From Nitrospiria bacterium (GTDB lineage: Bacteria > Nitrospirota > UBA9217): 40,218 nucleotides of DNA. The stretch is taken from NCBI GenBank assembly GCA_919902495.1, contig CAKKRC010000047.1, forward strand, positions 1 through 40,218. Reading direction: 5' to 3'. Made by a program: the position numbers and the translations under genes. The notes beneath the pieces are model-generated. The model was not told the origin of the DNA, searched no databases, and saw only the letters and a list, made by a program, of their open reading frames with translations. How positions within the stretch are numbered: the first letter of the stretch is position 1; the number at the start of each line of letters is the position of its first letter. Shown here one piece after another: positions 17,791 to 26,861 of this stretch.

Positions 17791-18999
17791 ATGCCCGGGA
17801 AAAAAAAGAGCTCGTCCAACATACGGAAGCCGGCGAAAACGAAGAAAAAAACGCCGAAGACCGCGCCGCGCAAAAAGAAGCCTGCCGCATCGGTGAAGGC
17901 AGCGGCAAAACGCGATTACAAGGCGCTCTTTCACCGGAAGCTGACCGAGAACCACCTGTTCTATGAGGTGGGGAGGATCATCGCATCAGAGACCGAACCC
18001 TTCGATCTCATCAAAAAGATCGTCGCTGTCATCAACAAGGAAGTTCCCTTCGAAGACGCCACCGTGTACACCGTTAAAAAGGACATGACCGGCCTCGAAC
18101 CGTTCTACTACGGCGGACCCTTATTCAAGAATGCTACCCTCGACACCATCTACTACGACATCGGAGCGCCGGGCAACATTGCGGCAACGGGAGAAGCTAT
18201 CTTCATGCAGGACGCAGCCCTCTACGAGGGTTTCCTGCAGTATCCCGAGGAGCAGCGCAAACCGGGAAGCTACGTGGGCATCGCCCTCAAGAACGAAAGC
18301 CGGGTCATCGGCGTCATGGGATTCAGCCACAGCGACCCCGGGGCATTCCGGGTGGAGGACCTTGATACGATCCGAACGCTGTCTCCGCTCATCTCCGCGG
18401 GGTTCGAAAAGGCGGAGCTCTTCCGGAAGACGCTGGAGCTTTCCCGCGTGGACGAGCTCACCGGCCTCCTGAACTACCGCGTTCTGATGGAAAAGCTGGC
18501 CGAGGAAGTGCGAAGGAAGATACGTACAAGCAGGGAATTCGCCTTCGTCATGATCGACATAGACGACTTCAAGCGGGTCAACGACCGGTACGGCCATCTC
18601 GAGGGGAGCAGGTTGATCGCCCAGATGGGGCCGCTGCTCAGGACCGCGTGCCGCACCGACAGCACCGACATCTGCTTCCGCTACGGCGGAGAGGAATTCT
18701 CGATCCTGCTCACCGAGACCACGATGGAGGAGGCCCGGGCCGTTGCGGAACGCCTTCGTCAGTCGGTCGATGAGTATCCGTTCACGGTCAAGGTGAACCA
18801 CCCTCAGGAGACGATAACCATCAGCCTCGGGGTCTCCAGCATGGCGGGCGACAAGCAGAAGTCCATTACAGAACTGATCAACGAGGCGGACATCGCCCTG
18901 TACCACGCCAAAGCGGCCGGCAAGAACCGGGTGATCTGCTATAGTGAAGGCTGCGGGATGCCCGCCGCGAGCAGTGCGGAGCGCAAGGGGCTGCCCTAG
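17791..18999 (+). CDS. GAF-GGDEF diguanylate cyclase
   Basis: The 402-aa protein starts at ATG 17791, 6 bases after GAGG (17781-17784). Residues 1-45 are a Lys/Ala/Pro-rich, histone-tail-like basic segment. A GAF-type sensor domain follows (about 55-215), then a GGDEF domain (about 222-390) with DELTGLLNYR, DIDDFKRVNDRYGH and the active-site GGEEF (299-303). It should make cyclic di-GMP from two GTP. The inhibitory I-site RxxD is not intact: the Asp is present (293) but the Arg position is Asp (290), so product inhibition may be absent. It has its own extended -10 promoter. No membrane segment is seen, so it is probably cytoplasmic. The basic tail could bind nucleic acid or acidic surfaces, but this is speculation. 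Confidence 0.9.
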   Translation: MPGKKKSSSNIRKPAKTKKKTPKTAPRKKKPAASVKAAAKRDYKALFHRKLTENHLFYEVGRIIASETEPFDLIKKIVAVINKEVPFEDATVYTVKKDMTGLEPFYYGGPLFKNATLDTIYYDIGAPGNIAATGEAIFMQDAALYEGFLQYPEEQRKPGSYVGIALKNESRVIGVMGFSHSDPGAFRVEDLDTIRTLSPLISAGFEKAELFRKTLELSRVDELTGLLNYRVLMEKLAEEVRRKIRTSREFAFVMIDIDDFKRVNDRYGHLEGSRLIAQMGPLLRTACRTDSTDICFRYGGEEFSILLTETTMEEARAVAERLRQSVDEYPFTVKVNHPQETITISLGVSSMAGDKQKSITELINEADIALYHAKAAGKNRVICYSEGCGMPAASSAERKGLP

Positions 19000-19003
19000 G
19001 CCG

Positions 19004-19183
19004 TCAGAAACAGCCGAGCTGGCAGTCCTTGATCCTGATGTTCAGTTCATTGCAGACCGCGCCGATCTCCTTCAACGGAACATCCAGCTCCCTTCCCAAT
19101 GCATGGGCCTTTTCGCACGTCAGGCGGCCATCGCCCGACGCTTTTGTGACTGCAGCAATGAGCGTTTCCTTCGATACCGGCAT
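19004..19183 (-). CDS. Small conserved-looking Cys-rich protein ending CQLGCF
   Basis: This 59-residue gene is too short for common ORF cut-offs. It reads from ATG (19183-19181) to TGA (19006-19004), has a perfect AGGAGG ribosome site (complement of 19189-19194) and a good promoter. The product begins MPVSKETLIAAVTKASGDGR and ends IRIKDCQLGCF. Cys occur at 23, 44, 54 and 58. The middle (LTCEKAHALGRELDVPLKEIGAVCNELN) looks like a small HTH or winged-helix unit. The C-terminal CxxxC is a plausible metal or redox site. I know similar short proteins occur in anaerobes but cannot name a function. It is convergent with the GGDEF gene (4 bases between stops) and divergent from PEPCK. Confidence 0.8.
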   Translation of the reverse strand: MPVSKETLIAAVTKASGDGRLTCEKAHALGRELDVPLKEIGAVCNELNIRIKDCQLGCF

Positions 19184-19209
19184 AGATACCTCCTCGTGAT
19201 GTGTTCCGT

Positions 19210-19238
19210 ATCATACCCGACCTCGGTGACCGATGCAA
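19210..19238 (-). promoter_or_regulatory. Promoter of the 59-aa gene
   Basis: On the minus strand: TTGCAT (19238-19233), 17-bp spacer, TATGAT (19215-19210). It is placed 27 bases before the start codon. Confidence 0.65.
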
Positions 19239-19269
19239 CTACGCGGGACCTGCTTGCAAGCAAAGGCCC

Positions 19270-19298
19270 TTTACTTTTTATCGCCGATGACCGATAAT
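19270..19298 (+). promoter_or_regulatory. Promoter candidate of the PEPCK gene
   Basis: TTTACT (19270-19275), 17-bp spacer, GATAAT (19293-19298), in the divergent gap shared with the 59-aa gene. Confidence 0.55.
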
Positions 19299-19349
19299 AT
19301 CGCTCACGAAAAAAAGTGGCGGGAGCCGCATGCAACAAGGAGAGCAGAG

Positions 19350-21134
19350 ATGACGAATGGGTCCCGGAACGATAAGTTGAATGCGTGGGTGAAGGAGGCC
19401 GCCGATCTGTGCAGGCCCGATGCGATCCAGTGGTGCGACGGATCAAGGGCCGAGTACGACCGGATGATGGCACTGCTCAAGGAGCGCGGTATGGCGGTCC
19501 CGCTCGCCAAGCGGCCGAACAGCTTTCTCTTCCGCACCGATCCCAGCGACGTGGCCCGCGTGGAGGACCGCACGTACATCAGCACGCGTTCGCAGGAGGA
19601 CGCGGGCCCCACGAACAACTGGGTACTCCCTGATGATCTCAAGAGGACCATGCGGGGTCTGTACGACGGCTGCATGAAGGGCCGGACGATGTATGTCATC
19701 CCCTTTTCCATGGGGCCCGTCGGCTCGCCGATCTCGAAGATCGGTGTTGAGCTTACGGACAGCCCCTATGTGGTCTGCAACATGCACATCATGACCCGGG
19801 TCGGCACGTCGGTAATGGAGGCGCTCGGCCCGACGGGCGGGTTCATCCCCTGCCTGCATTCCATAGGCGCACCTCTCGAGAAAGGCCAGAAGGACGCGCT
19901 CTGGCCCTGCGCGCCGATCGAGAAGAAGTACATCAGTCATTTCCCCGAGGAGAACCTGATCTGGTCCTATGGCTCGGGCTATGGCGGCAACGCCCTGCTC
20001 GGAAAAAAATGCTTTGCGCTCCGGATAGCCACGAACATGGCGCGAAGGGAAGGCTGGATGGCCGAGCACATGCTGATCATGCGGCTTACCAATCCTGAAG
20101 GGAAGCGCTTCCATATCGCCGCAGCGTTCCCGTCCGCTTGCGGCAAGACAAACCTCGCCATGATGCAGCCCTCGATCAAGGGCTGGAAGTGCGAATGCAT
20201 CGGCGACGACATCGCGTGGATGAAGGTCCGGGGCGACGGCAGGCTTCACGCCATCAATCCGGAGAGCGGCTTCTTCGGCGTCGCGCCCGGCACTTCGTAT
20301 GACACCAATCCCATGGCCATGGACACGCTGAAGGAGAACATTATCTTCACGAACTGCGCGTTAACAGACGATGGCGACGTATGGTGGGAGGGGATGGCAG
20401 ACGCTCCGCCTCACGCCATCGACTGGAAGGGCAGGGACTGGACCCCGGCAAGCCGCGAGGACGCGGCCCATCCCAACGCTCGCTTTACCGCGCCGGCAGC
20501 GCAGTGCCCGGTCATCTGCCCGGACTGGGAGGACCCAGAGGGCGTTCCCATCGATATCTTCATCTTCGGCGGCAGGCGGAGCAGCGCTGTGCCGCTCGTG
20601 ACCGAGGCCTTTTCATGGGACCACGGCGTGTTCATGGGCGCGACAGCGGCTTCGGAGACCACCTCGGCGAACATCGGCGCCGTCGGCAATCTGCGGCGTG
20701 ACCCTTTTGCCATGAAGCCTTTTCTCGGCTACCACATGGGCGACTATTTCCAGCACTGGCTTGCCATGGGCGACCGGCTGGGGACGAAGGCGCCGCGCAT
20801 CTTCTACGTCAACTGGTTCCGGAAGAGCGCGGAAGGCAAGTTCCTCTGGCCGGGATTCAGCGACAACAGCCGGGCGCTCAAGTGGATGTGCGAGCGCGTT
20901 GACGGCACGGTCGGCGCCCGGGAAACGCCGATCGGACTGATGCCCAGGGACGGCGACCTGGACCTCTCCGGCCTCGACATCGCGAAGGATAACATGAAGG
21001 CGCTCATGGATGTGGACCTCAAGGAGTGGAAGGCAGAGGTCCCGGACATCGAGAAGCACTTTGCGCTCTTCGGCGACCGTCTGCCTGCCCGGCTCAGGAA
21101 GCAGCTTGAGGAGATGAAGAAGCGGCTGGGATAA
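19350..21134 (+). CDS. pckG: Phosphoenolpyruvate carboxykinase, GTP-dependent
   Basis: The 594-aa enzyme converts oxaloacetate plus GTP to PEP, CO2 and GDP, the entry step of gluconeogenesis from C4 acids. The kinase P-loop FPSACGKTN lies at 260-268. Other GTP-PEPCK hallmarks are [11 protein letters not shown], the GDDIAWM metal segment, FGVAPGTS and the [11 protein letters not shown] loop. The length fits the GTP family (about 600) rather than the ATP family (about 530). ATG 19350 is chosen because AAGGAGAG (19337-19344) precedes it; upstream in-frame starts lie in the promoter. It is monocistronic. It complements malic enzyme, fumarase and FBP aldolase/phosphatase encoded nearby. Confidence 0.96.
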   Translation: MTNGSRNDKLNAWVKEAADLCRPDAIQWCDGSRAEYDRMMALLKERGMAVPLAKRPNSFLFRTDPSDVARVEDRTYISTRSQEDAGPTNNWVLPDDLKRTMRGLYDGCMKGRTMYVIPFSMGPVGSPISKIGVELTDSPYVVCNMHIMTRVGTSVMEALGPTGGFIPCLHSIGAPLEKGQKDALWPCAPIEKKYISHFPEENLIWSYGSGYGGNALLGKKCFALRIATNMARREGWMAEHMLIMRLTNPEGKRFHIAAAFPSACGKTNLAMMQPSIKGWKCECIGDDIAWMKVRGDGRLHAINPESGFFGVAPGTSYDTNPMAMDTLKENIIFTNCALTDDGDVWWEGMADAPPHAIDWKGRDWTPASREDAAHPNARFTAPAAQCPVICPDWEDPEGVPIDIFIFGGRRSSAVPLVTEAFSWDHGVFMGATAASETTSANIGAVGNLRRDPFAMKPFLGYHMGDYFQHWLAMGDRLGTKAPRIFYVNWFRKSAEGKFLWPGFSDNSRALKWMCERVDGTVGARETPIGLMPRDGDLDLSGLDIAKDNMKALMDVDLKEWKAEVPDIEKHFALFGDRLPARLRKQLEEMKKRLG

Positions 21135-21171
21135 GTGTATCTCGCACGTATGCAGTGATAATGTCTTAAAC

Positions 21172-21210
21172 CAATGCCCTGGTTCTTCATGGAATGAGGG
21201 CATTGTTGTT
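21172..21210 (+). terminator. Possible terminator after PEPCK
   Basis: A 9-bp stem pairs 21172-21180 with 21197-21205 around a 16-nt loop, followed by TTGTTAT. The large loop lowers confidence. Confidence 0.5.
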
Positions 21211-21392
21211 ATCAGGCGCGCTGCGATCCATCTGACGGGAATGCAGTTAAATCTCATAACCATACTGCAGCCACGCGGTGATGTCTTCGGTGTTGATAGG
21301 GAGTCCTTTGATCATCCGGATCTGAAAGTGAACGTGCGACAGTATGGAACTGACCGTAATGATTCTACCTATATCAGTTTTGAGCGGGGAAT

Positions 21393-22913
21393 GTGAAGAT
21401 AAGACGGAAGGTTGAAAAAGCGGAAATCGTGCTTATCCAGCCGGTCACCGGGCCGTGGGATGAGATGTCCATTCGTTTCCCCGAATCGCTCCTCGCAGTG
21501 GCTGCCTTGCCTGTCTCAAAGGGATATCGCGTCAAACTTATAGACCGCCGCGTTATCAGCAATTTCCGACAGGAGTTGGCGGACGCCGTGGGCCCCGAAA
21601 CGGTGGTCTTCGGGGTGACCGCCATTACGGGGGAACAGATCGGACACGCGCTGAAAACGATTGATTACCTGAAAGAGCACTACCCGCATGTCCCGGTTTG
21701 CGTCGGCGGAGTTCATGCGACACTTCTTCCGGAGCAGACCGCCGCCCACCCGCATATTGATTATGTGGTCGTCGGAGACGGCGATATCGTTTTCTGCGCG
21801 CTCTTCGAACGCCTGCGGGACCGACGGCCTGTTGACGATCTGGAGGGCATTGTTTACAAGACGCCTTCCGGAACGATACGATCGAATCCAAACAAGGTCA
21901 TCCTCGATCTCGACGCCCTACCGCCGCTTCCGTACGAATTGATCGACCTTGATAACTACGGTGTTTTCCATGCGTCTGCCGGATCACGATCTGCAACACT
22001 CCATACGTCCCGAGGCTGTCCCTATCGCTGTAAATTCTGTTCTGGTCCGGTCATCAATCACGGTGTTTGGCGCGGGTTATCGGCTGAGCGCGTCCTTGAA
22101 AAGGTCGATCTGTTGTATGCGAAATACGGCTATGGGCTGATCTACTTTCAAGATGACTACTTTCCCGGATCAAAGAAGAGATTCATCGAGATCCTTCGCG
22201 GGTTAAAACGCTATAACCGAAAGTTGCTCTGGTCAACGCTGGGTATTAGGGCTGACATTCTCTCCGAGTTAAATGATGAGGAATGGGAACTCCTGCATGA
22301 TTCGGGGTGCCATTCGCTCGAGATAGGAATTGAATCGGGGAACGAACGCATCATTCGGTATATCAATAAGGGAGAGACCCTCGAACAGATGCGGACGGTC
22401 AACCAGAGGCTTGCACGGTACAACATAAAGGTCAAATATACCCTGATCATCGGATTTCCCGGTGAAACCAAGGAGGAAATCGCAGACACGGTCCAGTTCG
22501 CTTCTGAGCTTGAGGAAAGCAATCCTCATGCATACTGTCTCATTTTCAACTTTTTACCGATAATCGGAACACCTTTTTATAACGAAGCGTTGGCGCATGG
22601 ATTTACCGCGCCAGCATCATTGGAAGCCTGGGCAAATATGGACTTTGACGGTTGGATGAACAAATATACATACATGCACGCTCGCCGATTCGTACGAAAG
22701 CTGGAGCTTATTACGTTTGCATCATATTTTCACAATCAGAATGTGTATTACAAGTTCAGCGGGTCACATTTGCTCCGTCTCTGCTTCAAGTTGTATCATC
22801 CGATCGCCCGCTGGCGATTCAAACACCGATATTTCGGCTGTCCATTCGAGCTCTATTTAAAAAACTGGTTGTTAAAGATCAGATACGGGGCTATGATCAT
22901 TTCCAACAATTGA
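21393..22913 (+). CDS. B12-binding-domain radical SAM protein
   Basis: The 506-aa protein has an N-terminal cobalamin-binding-type Rossmann domain (about 1-140, with VVFGVTAITGEQ, VCVGGVHATLLPEQ and DYVVVGDGD). A radical SAM barrel follows, with the cluster motif CPYRCKFC (Cys 209, 213, 216), then the GIESGNERIIRYINKG segment and a helical C-terminal part. The B12 domain lacks DxHxxG, as is common in this class. Members act in methylation and in hopanoid, bacteriochlorophyll or lipid modification; the substrate cannot be read here. The start is GTG 21393; GCGGGGA precedes it closely, so the exact start is uncertain. Base composition and codon use look more A/T-rich than in its neighbours, which may mean acquisition by transfer. 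Confidence 0.85.
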   Translation: MKIRRKVEKAEIVLIQPVTGPWDEMSIRFPESLLAVAALPVSKGYRVKLIDRRVISNFRQELADAVGPETVVFGVTAITGEQIGHALKTIDYLKEHYPHVPVCVGGVHATLLPEQTAAHPHIDYVVVGDGDIVFCALFERLRDRRPVDDLEGIVYKTPSGTIRSNPNKVILDLDALPPLPYELIDLDNYGVFHASAGSRSATLHTSRGCPYRCKFCSGPVINHGVWRGLSAERVLEKVDLLYAKYGYGLIYFQDDYFPGSKKRFIEILRGLKRYNRKLLWSTLGIRADILSELNDEEWELLHDSGCHSLEIGIESGNERIIRYINKGETLEQMRTVNQRLARYNIKVKYTLIIGFPGETKEEIADTVQFASELEESNPHAYCLIFNFLPIIGTPFYNEALAHGFTAPASLEAWANMDFDGWMNKYTYMHARRFVRKLELITFASYFHNQNVYYKFSGSHLLRLCFKLYHPIARWRFKHRYFGCPFELYLKNWLLKIRYGAMIISNN

Positions 22914-23021
22914 ACTGCACCACGGAGTTCGGGGGTCTGATCTGTACCGGCACAATACCCGGAAAAGTATAACAGGTCGAGGTCATTGTTCTGGACGAGG
23001 AGGTCTCGGTCAGTAAGGCTT

Positions 23022-24749
23022 ATGAGTAAAACGCATTCACATCAGACCGCGCTTGTGAACGTCCTGGGCGTCGTCTACCTTCATAAGAGGACCGTGGACG
23101 GCGGCGACCTGTATCTCACCCGGTTCGCCGAACCGCACCAGGAGCACCTCGAGATACAGAACTGGTACGAAGAGAGCTGGTTCGTGAAGCATCGCGTGCG
23201 CCTTCTGGGCACGAGCTCGGTCTACCGCGTCCCGACGCGGCGCATCGGCGGCACCAGTCTCGACCTGGTGGTCAAGCACAACCGTGTCGGCGAGGACGTT
23301 CCGCTGAACACCCACACGCTGCAGGAATTCCTGAGCGCCGAGTTCAACAGCCCCTGGGAGGAGTTCGCCCTGGTGATGGAAATGGGCGACAAGCATTTCG
23401 GACAGATGCTCCAGTGGATCAAGGTGCAGAGGCCCCTGGCGATCTACGTTCCGCCCCAGCGGATGCAGGCGTGGCAAAGCGGCCGGTCGCGCGCCAAGAT
23501 CAACCGCATCCAGGCGCGCCATCCGGGCGTCGACCTCGACATCCTGAAGCAGTATAAGCTGGTCTACGAATGGATCCGGGGCAAGAACCTTGTCGAGCTC
23601 TTCGAGCAGATCAAGGTGGAGATGCCCGACCTCATCCACCACCTGACAGCGATGCAGAAGAAGGCCCTCGACGATCTCACCGTCAAGGGATATCTCATGG
23701 CGGACATGAAGCCCGAGCACGTCATCATCGAGGAGCACGACTGCGACCGTATCGAGCAATTTGGCGGGAACGGAGATGCAAACGCGGCGGCGAAGCAGGT
23801 GGACCTGCTCTATCACCTGCTGGAGGTGGGGAAGTACTCGGTGATAGACTACGAGCTGCTCTTCCGGACGCCGGAGCACGAGGACCGGGTCAAGGCGACG
23901 CGGCGGATCTGTTATCTTGACGATCAGAAGTGCCGCCTCGAACCGACGCCGCTGCCGCCCCACCTGTCCCGCACGGAGATCTTCGGCGTTCCCTATGTCT
24001 TCGGACGCGCGGAAAGCACGGGCGGCCGCATGTGGGTCGTGGGACGGAACGCGCGCCTCTTCGATTATTTTCTTCCCGAGCGATGGCGGAAGACGCCCTC
24101 CCTGAGCCTGTCGGCCGACAACGAGGTATTTTACACGGTCACCAAGGACAACATTCATCTGGTCTGGGAAACGTCCCGCGTGGGCGAGTTCCCGACGGAC
24201 AGCAAGTTCAGCCCCGAAGAGGTCGCGAAGATCAGGCGCAACGGCATCAACAGTCCCTTCGAGGAGTTTGCCATTTCCCAGGACTTGAACAGCCGCGGCA
24301 TCCATGCCGTCTATGTGCGCGCCATCTATGTGACGGGCAGCCTGAAGGTCGAGATGTCGGTCGATCCCCGCCGCTATCAGTCCCACCGGACGATCGTCGA
24401 TATCGACGGCGATCCCGTACTCGCGCCGGAGCATAACTACATCACCCTGCGGGGATACTATAATGGGCCGGATGATTGGGTGCCTGAGCACGAGGACAAG
24501 CTGCTCACCCCGGTCGATCTTGCCAAGGCCGTCCGCAAAGGCATTATCAATGCGGTGCAGGGAAAAACCTATCTGGACCGTGTCATCGCACGGCTTCTGG
24601 ATGCTGGCTACGACGGTTCGCTCCTGAAGAAGAACGACCTTCTCCTGGCGATGAACTCCCGGGGCGAGGTCGTGAAGGACCGCTCCGGCGAGCCCGATAT
24701 CATCATCTGCAACTTCGAGACCTTGTGGAAGCTTCCCGGAACTGCCTGA
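23022..24749 (+). CDS. Tandem atypical kinase-like protein (kinase plus degenerate second copy)
   Basis: I know no named family for this 575-aa protein. The first half has a kinase-like layout: GTSSVYRV (about 63-70), a beta-3-like Lys in LVVKHNRVGE (K85), a hinge-like YKLVYEWIRGKNL (178-190), a catalytic loop MADMKPEHVII (226-236, D228, K230) and a DFG-like VIDYELL (274-280, D276). The second half repeats this order in degraded form: LVWETSRVGE (380-389) aligns with the Lys motif but has E383 for K85; NSPFEEF (410-416) aligns with NSPWEEF (109-115); GYDGSLLKKND (529-539) aligns with the catalytic loop with Leu for D228; and IICNFETLWKLP replaces the DFG-like motif with Asn. It looks like an active-type domain fused to a pseudokinase made by duplication. 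ATG 23022 follows AAGG and is preferred over the upstream frame start at 22986. No membrane segment is seen. The alignment was made by eye. Confidence 0.7.
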   Translation: MSKTHSHQTALVNVLGVVYLHKRTVDGGDLYLTRFAEPHQEHLEIQNWYEESWFVKHRVRLLGTSSVYRVPTRRIGGTSLDLVVKHNRVGEDVPLNTHTLQEFLSAEFNSPWEEFALVMEMGDKHFGQMLQWIKVQRPLAIYVPPQRMQAWQSGRSRAKINRIQARHPGVDLDILKQYKLVYEWIRGKNLVELFEQIKVEMPDLIHHLTAMQKKALDDLTVKGYLMADMKPEHVIIEEHDCDRIEQFGGNGDANAAAKQVDLLYHLLEVGKYSVIDYELLFRTPEHEDRVKATRRICYLDDQKCRLEPTPLPPHLSRTEIFGVPYVFGRAESTGGRMWVVGRNARLFDYFLPERWRKTPSLSLSADNEVFYTVTKDNIHLVWETSRVGEFPTDSKFSPEEVAKIRRNGINSPFEEFAISQDLNSRGIHAVYVRAIYVTGSLKVEMSVDPRRYQSHRTIVDIDGDPVLAPEHNYITLRGYYNGPDDWVPEHEDKLLTPVDLAKAVRKGIINAVQGKTYLDRVIARLLDAGYDGSLLKKNDLLLAMNSRGEVVKDRSGEPDIIICNFETLWKLPGTA

Positions 24750-24903
24750 CGGCCGATCACGCACCACCCTTGCAGCGTATCCCTCATTGATACCACCACA
24801 CGGAGCGGCCCCCGGATCGCCAGCGCTTCGCGCCGCCCAGCCCCCGATCGATCAACGCGGTTTCACACACTTATTCCCATAAGCTGCAGAACAGCCGCAA
24901 CGG

Positions 24904-24912
24904 TGCTATCAT
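24904..24912 (+). promoter_or_regulatory. Candidate extended -10 for FBP aldolase/phosphatase
   Basis: TG-C-TATCAT (24904-24912), 66 bases before the start codon, with no clear -35. It is the best promoter-like match in the 229-bp gap. Confidence 0.4.
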
Positions 24913-24978
24913 TATAGTAGGCCCGCTGGGGAGCTCGAGTTTCGGAACGCCGCAACTGTTCGGCGAAAGGAGGATGCC

Positions 24979-26094
24979 ATGAAGATCACGATGAGCGTCA
25001 TAAAGGCTGATATCGGTTCCGTGGGAGGGCACATCGCACCCTCGGAAAAATTGCTGGAGACCGTCCGGAAGCACGTGCAGGACAAGGGGCGAGGCATGCT
25101 GATCGACAGCTACGTGAGCTCTACCGGAGATGACGTGGCCATCCTGATGACCCACACCGGAGGCGTGGACAACGCACCGGTGCACAAGCTTGCCTGGGAG
25201 GCGTTCCTTGCCGGTACCGCGGTGGCCAAGGCCCAGGGCCTCTACGGAGCGGGACAGGACCTGTTGAAGGACGCCTTCTCCGGCAACGTCCATGGCATGG
25301 GGCCCGCGGTCACGGAGATGGAGTTCGAGGAGCGGCCGGGCGAGCCGTTCCTGTTCTTTGCCGCGGACAAGACCGATCCCGGCGCCTACAATCTGCCGCT
25401 CTACCTCGCCTTCGGCGACGCCATGAACACGCCGGGACTCATGCTATCACCCAAGATGGCAAAGGGCTTCAAGTTCGTGATCATGGACGTGAACCACACC
25501 GAGGGCGACCGGATCATCGAGCTTTCCGCGCCCGAGGACCTCTACGACATTGCCACGCTGCTCCGGGACCCGGAGCGCTTCGTCGTGGAGTCGGTCTGGT
25601 CGCGTGCGGCGGGGACCCAGGCGGTCTCCGTGGCGACCTCGCGGCTGCACAACATCGCGGGAAAATATACCGGTAAGGACGATCCGGTCATGCTCGTCCG
25701 CAGCCAGATGGACTTCCCGGCAACGGGCGAGGTACTGCAGCCTTTCGCCATCGGCCACTTTGTCGCCGGGTGCATGCGGGGATCGCACAATATGCCGATC
25801 ATGCCGGTCAAGCTGAATTCCACGATCAGCTACTTCGACGGACCGCCGGTCGTGAGCTGCGCGACGTTCTGCATACGCGACGGCAGGCTGACTGGCCCGG
25901 TGGACGCATTCGACCATCCGTTCTGGGACCGGGTGCGCGACCATGTCGCGGACAAGGCCATGGACATGCGGCGGCAGGGATTCTTCGGAGCGGCCATGCT
26001 GCCCATGAACGAGCTGGAATACACGGGCATCATGGAGAAGCTTGCGGTTCTCGAGCAGAAGTTCGCGGTGAGGACGATGAAGCGGGCGGCATGA
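24979..26094 (+). CDS. fbp: Fructose-1,6-bisphosphate aldolase/phosphatase (bifunctional)
   Basis: The 371-aa protein is the archaeal/deep-branching-bacterial type V enzyme. It condenses triose phosphates and dephosphorylates the product to fructose 6-phosphate, making gluconeogenesis one-way. Family hallmarks are the N-terminal SVIKADIGSVGGH, DSYVSSTGDDVAILMTHT, GAGQDLLKDAFSGNVHGMGP, FFAADKTDPGAYNLPLYLAF and the Asp/His-rich metal-binding residues of the Mg sites. The length matches the usual 360-400. AAAGGAGG (24966-24973) precedes ATG 24979. Its presence points to an anaerobic, possibly autotrophic or thermophile-related lineage. It is followed by a convergent CBS-ACT gene and a shared hairpin. 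Confidence 0.96.
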   Translation: MKITMSVIKADIGSVGGHIAPSEKLLETVRKHVQDKGRGMLIDSYVSSTGDDVAILMTHTGGVDNAPVHKLAWEAFLAGTAVAKAQGLYGAGQDLLKDAFSGNVHGMGPAVTEMEFEERPGEPFLFFAADKTDPGAYNLPLYLAFGDAMNTPGLMLSPKMAKGFKFVIMDVNHTEGDRIIELSAPEDLYDIATLLRDPERFVVESVWSRAAGTQAVSVATSRLHNIAGKYTGKDDPVMLVRSQMDFPATGEVLQPFAIGHFVAGCMRGSHNMPIMPVKLNSTISYFDGPPVVSCATFCIRDGRLTGPVDAFDHPFWDRVRDHVADKAMDMRRQGFFGAAMLPMNELEYTGIMEKLAVLEQKFAVRTMKRAA

Positions 26095-26134
26095 GCGTTG
26101 CAGCCTGATCTGACTGCGAGCGCTGACAACAGCA

Positions 26135-26162
26135 AAGGCCGGGGATCTGGTTCCCCGGCCTT
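26135..26162. terminator. Shared hairpin between convergent genes
   Basis: An 11-bp very GC-rich stem (26135-26145 with 26152-26162) with a 6-nt loop lies between the fbp stop and the CBS-ACT stop. It has no T-run on either side, so it may act as a weak bidirectional terminator. Confidence 0.6.
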
Positions 26163-26195
26163 CGTGTTGATCGTCGATGGTTGTCCGGTGTATCG

Positions 26196-26840
26196 TTAAC
26201 CCTTCCTGATCTGGACGTTCTTGTAGTTGTCCTCCAGCTCTTCCTTGAGCCCCCGGAAATCCCCCATGTCGGTCGTCCGGATGACGACCTTGCGATAGCC
26301 CTCCCGGGTCCACTCATAGGACGTGAGGATCCCCTGCAGGTGGAATCCATGGCGCCGGACGATATCCGCGACCTCGCGGATCGAGCCCGGCCGGTCCTCG
26401 ATGGTCACGCAGATGCGGTGGCCGCCATGGCGCACGCCGGTGATGTCCACCATGGCGTGGAAGATGTCCTTGTCCGATATGATGCCGACCAGGCAGCCGC
26501 CCTCGACCACGGGCAGACAGCCGATGTTCTTGTCCAGCATGATCATGGCCGCCTCCTCCACCGGCGTATCCGGGGCGGTCGTGAGGACCTTGGTCTTCAT
26601 GAGACCCTTGATCTTCGTGTTCGCCAGGATGTAGTGGAGCTCGTAGATATCGAGCGTCGTGGCCTTGGAGGGGCTGAACTCCTTGATGTCCCGGTCCGAG
26701 AGGATCCCCTTGAGCTTGTCGCCCTTCACCACGGGCAGGTGCTTGATGCTCTTCTCCTTCATGATCGTGATGGCATCGGAGAGGTAGTCGTCGAGGTCGA
26801 CGGTGATAACCTTTTTTGTCATCCAGTCGGATACGAACAT
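26196..26840 (-). CDS. CBS-pair plus ACT domain protein (AcuB-like)
   Basis: The 214-aa protein has two CBS motifs (about residues 1-60 and 75-135; VSDWMTKKVITVDLDD, IKHLPVVKGDKLKGILSDRDI, IGCLPVVEGGCLVGIISDKDI). A C-terminal ACT domain follows (about 143-212, ICVTIEDRPGSIREVADIVRRHG). CBS pairs bind adenine nucleotides and ACT domains bind amino acids, so this is a ligand-sensing regulatory protein. It resembles AcuB, but no acetoin or acetyl-CoA synthetase gene is near. A GGAGGAC ribosome site precedes ATG at 26840-26838. It lies 102 bases from livF on the same strand, with a hairpin repeat between, so cotranscription with the liv genes is possible. Sensing amino acids imported by Liv is a speculative link. 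Confidence 0.88.
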   Translation of the reverse strand: MFVSDWMTKKVITVDLDDYLSDAITIMKEKSIKHLPVVKGDKLKGILSDRDIKEFSPSKATTLDIYELHYILANTKIKGLMKTKVLTTAPDTPVEEAAMIMLDKNIGCLPVVEGGCLVGIISDKDIFHAMVDITGVRHGGHRICVTIEDRPGSIREVADIVRRHGFHLQGILTSYEWTREGYRKVVIRTTDMGDFRGLKEELEDNYKNVQIRKG

Positions 26841-26861
26841 GGCTGTCCTCCGTGTTGAAAC

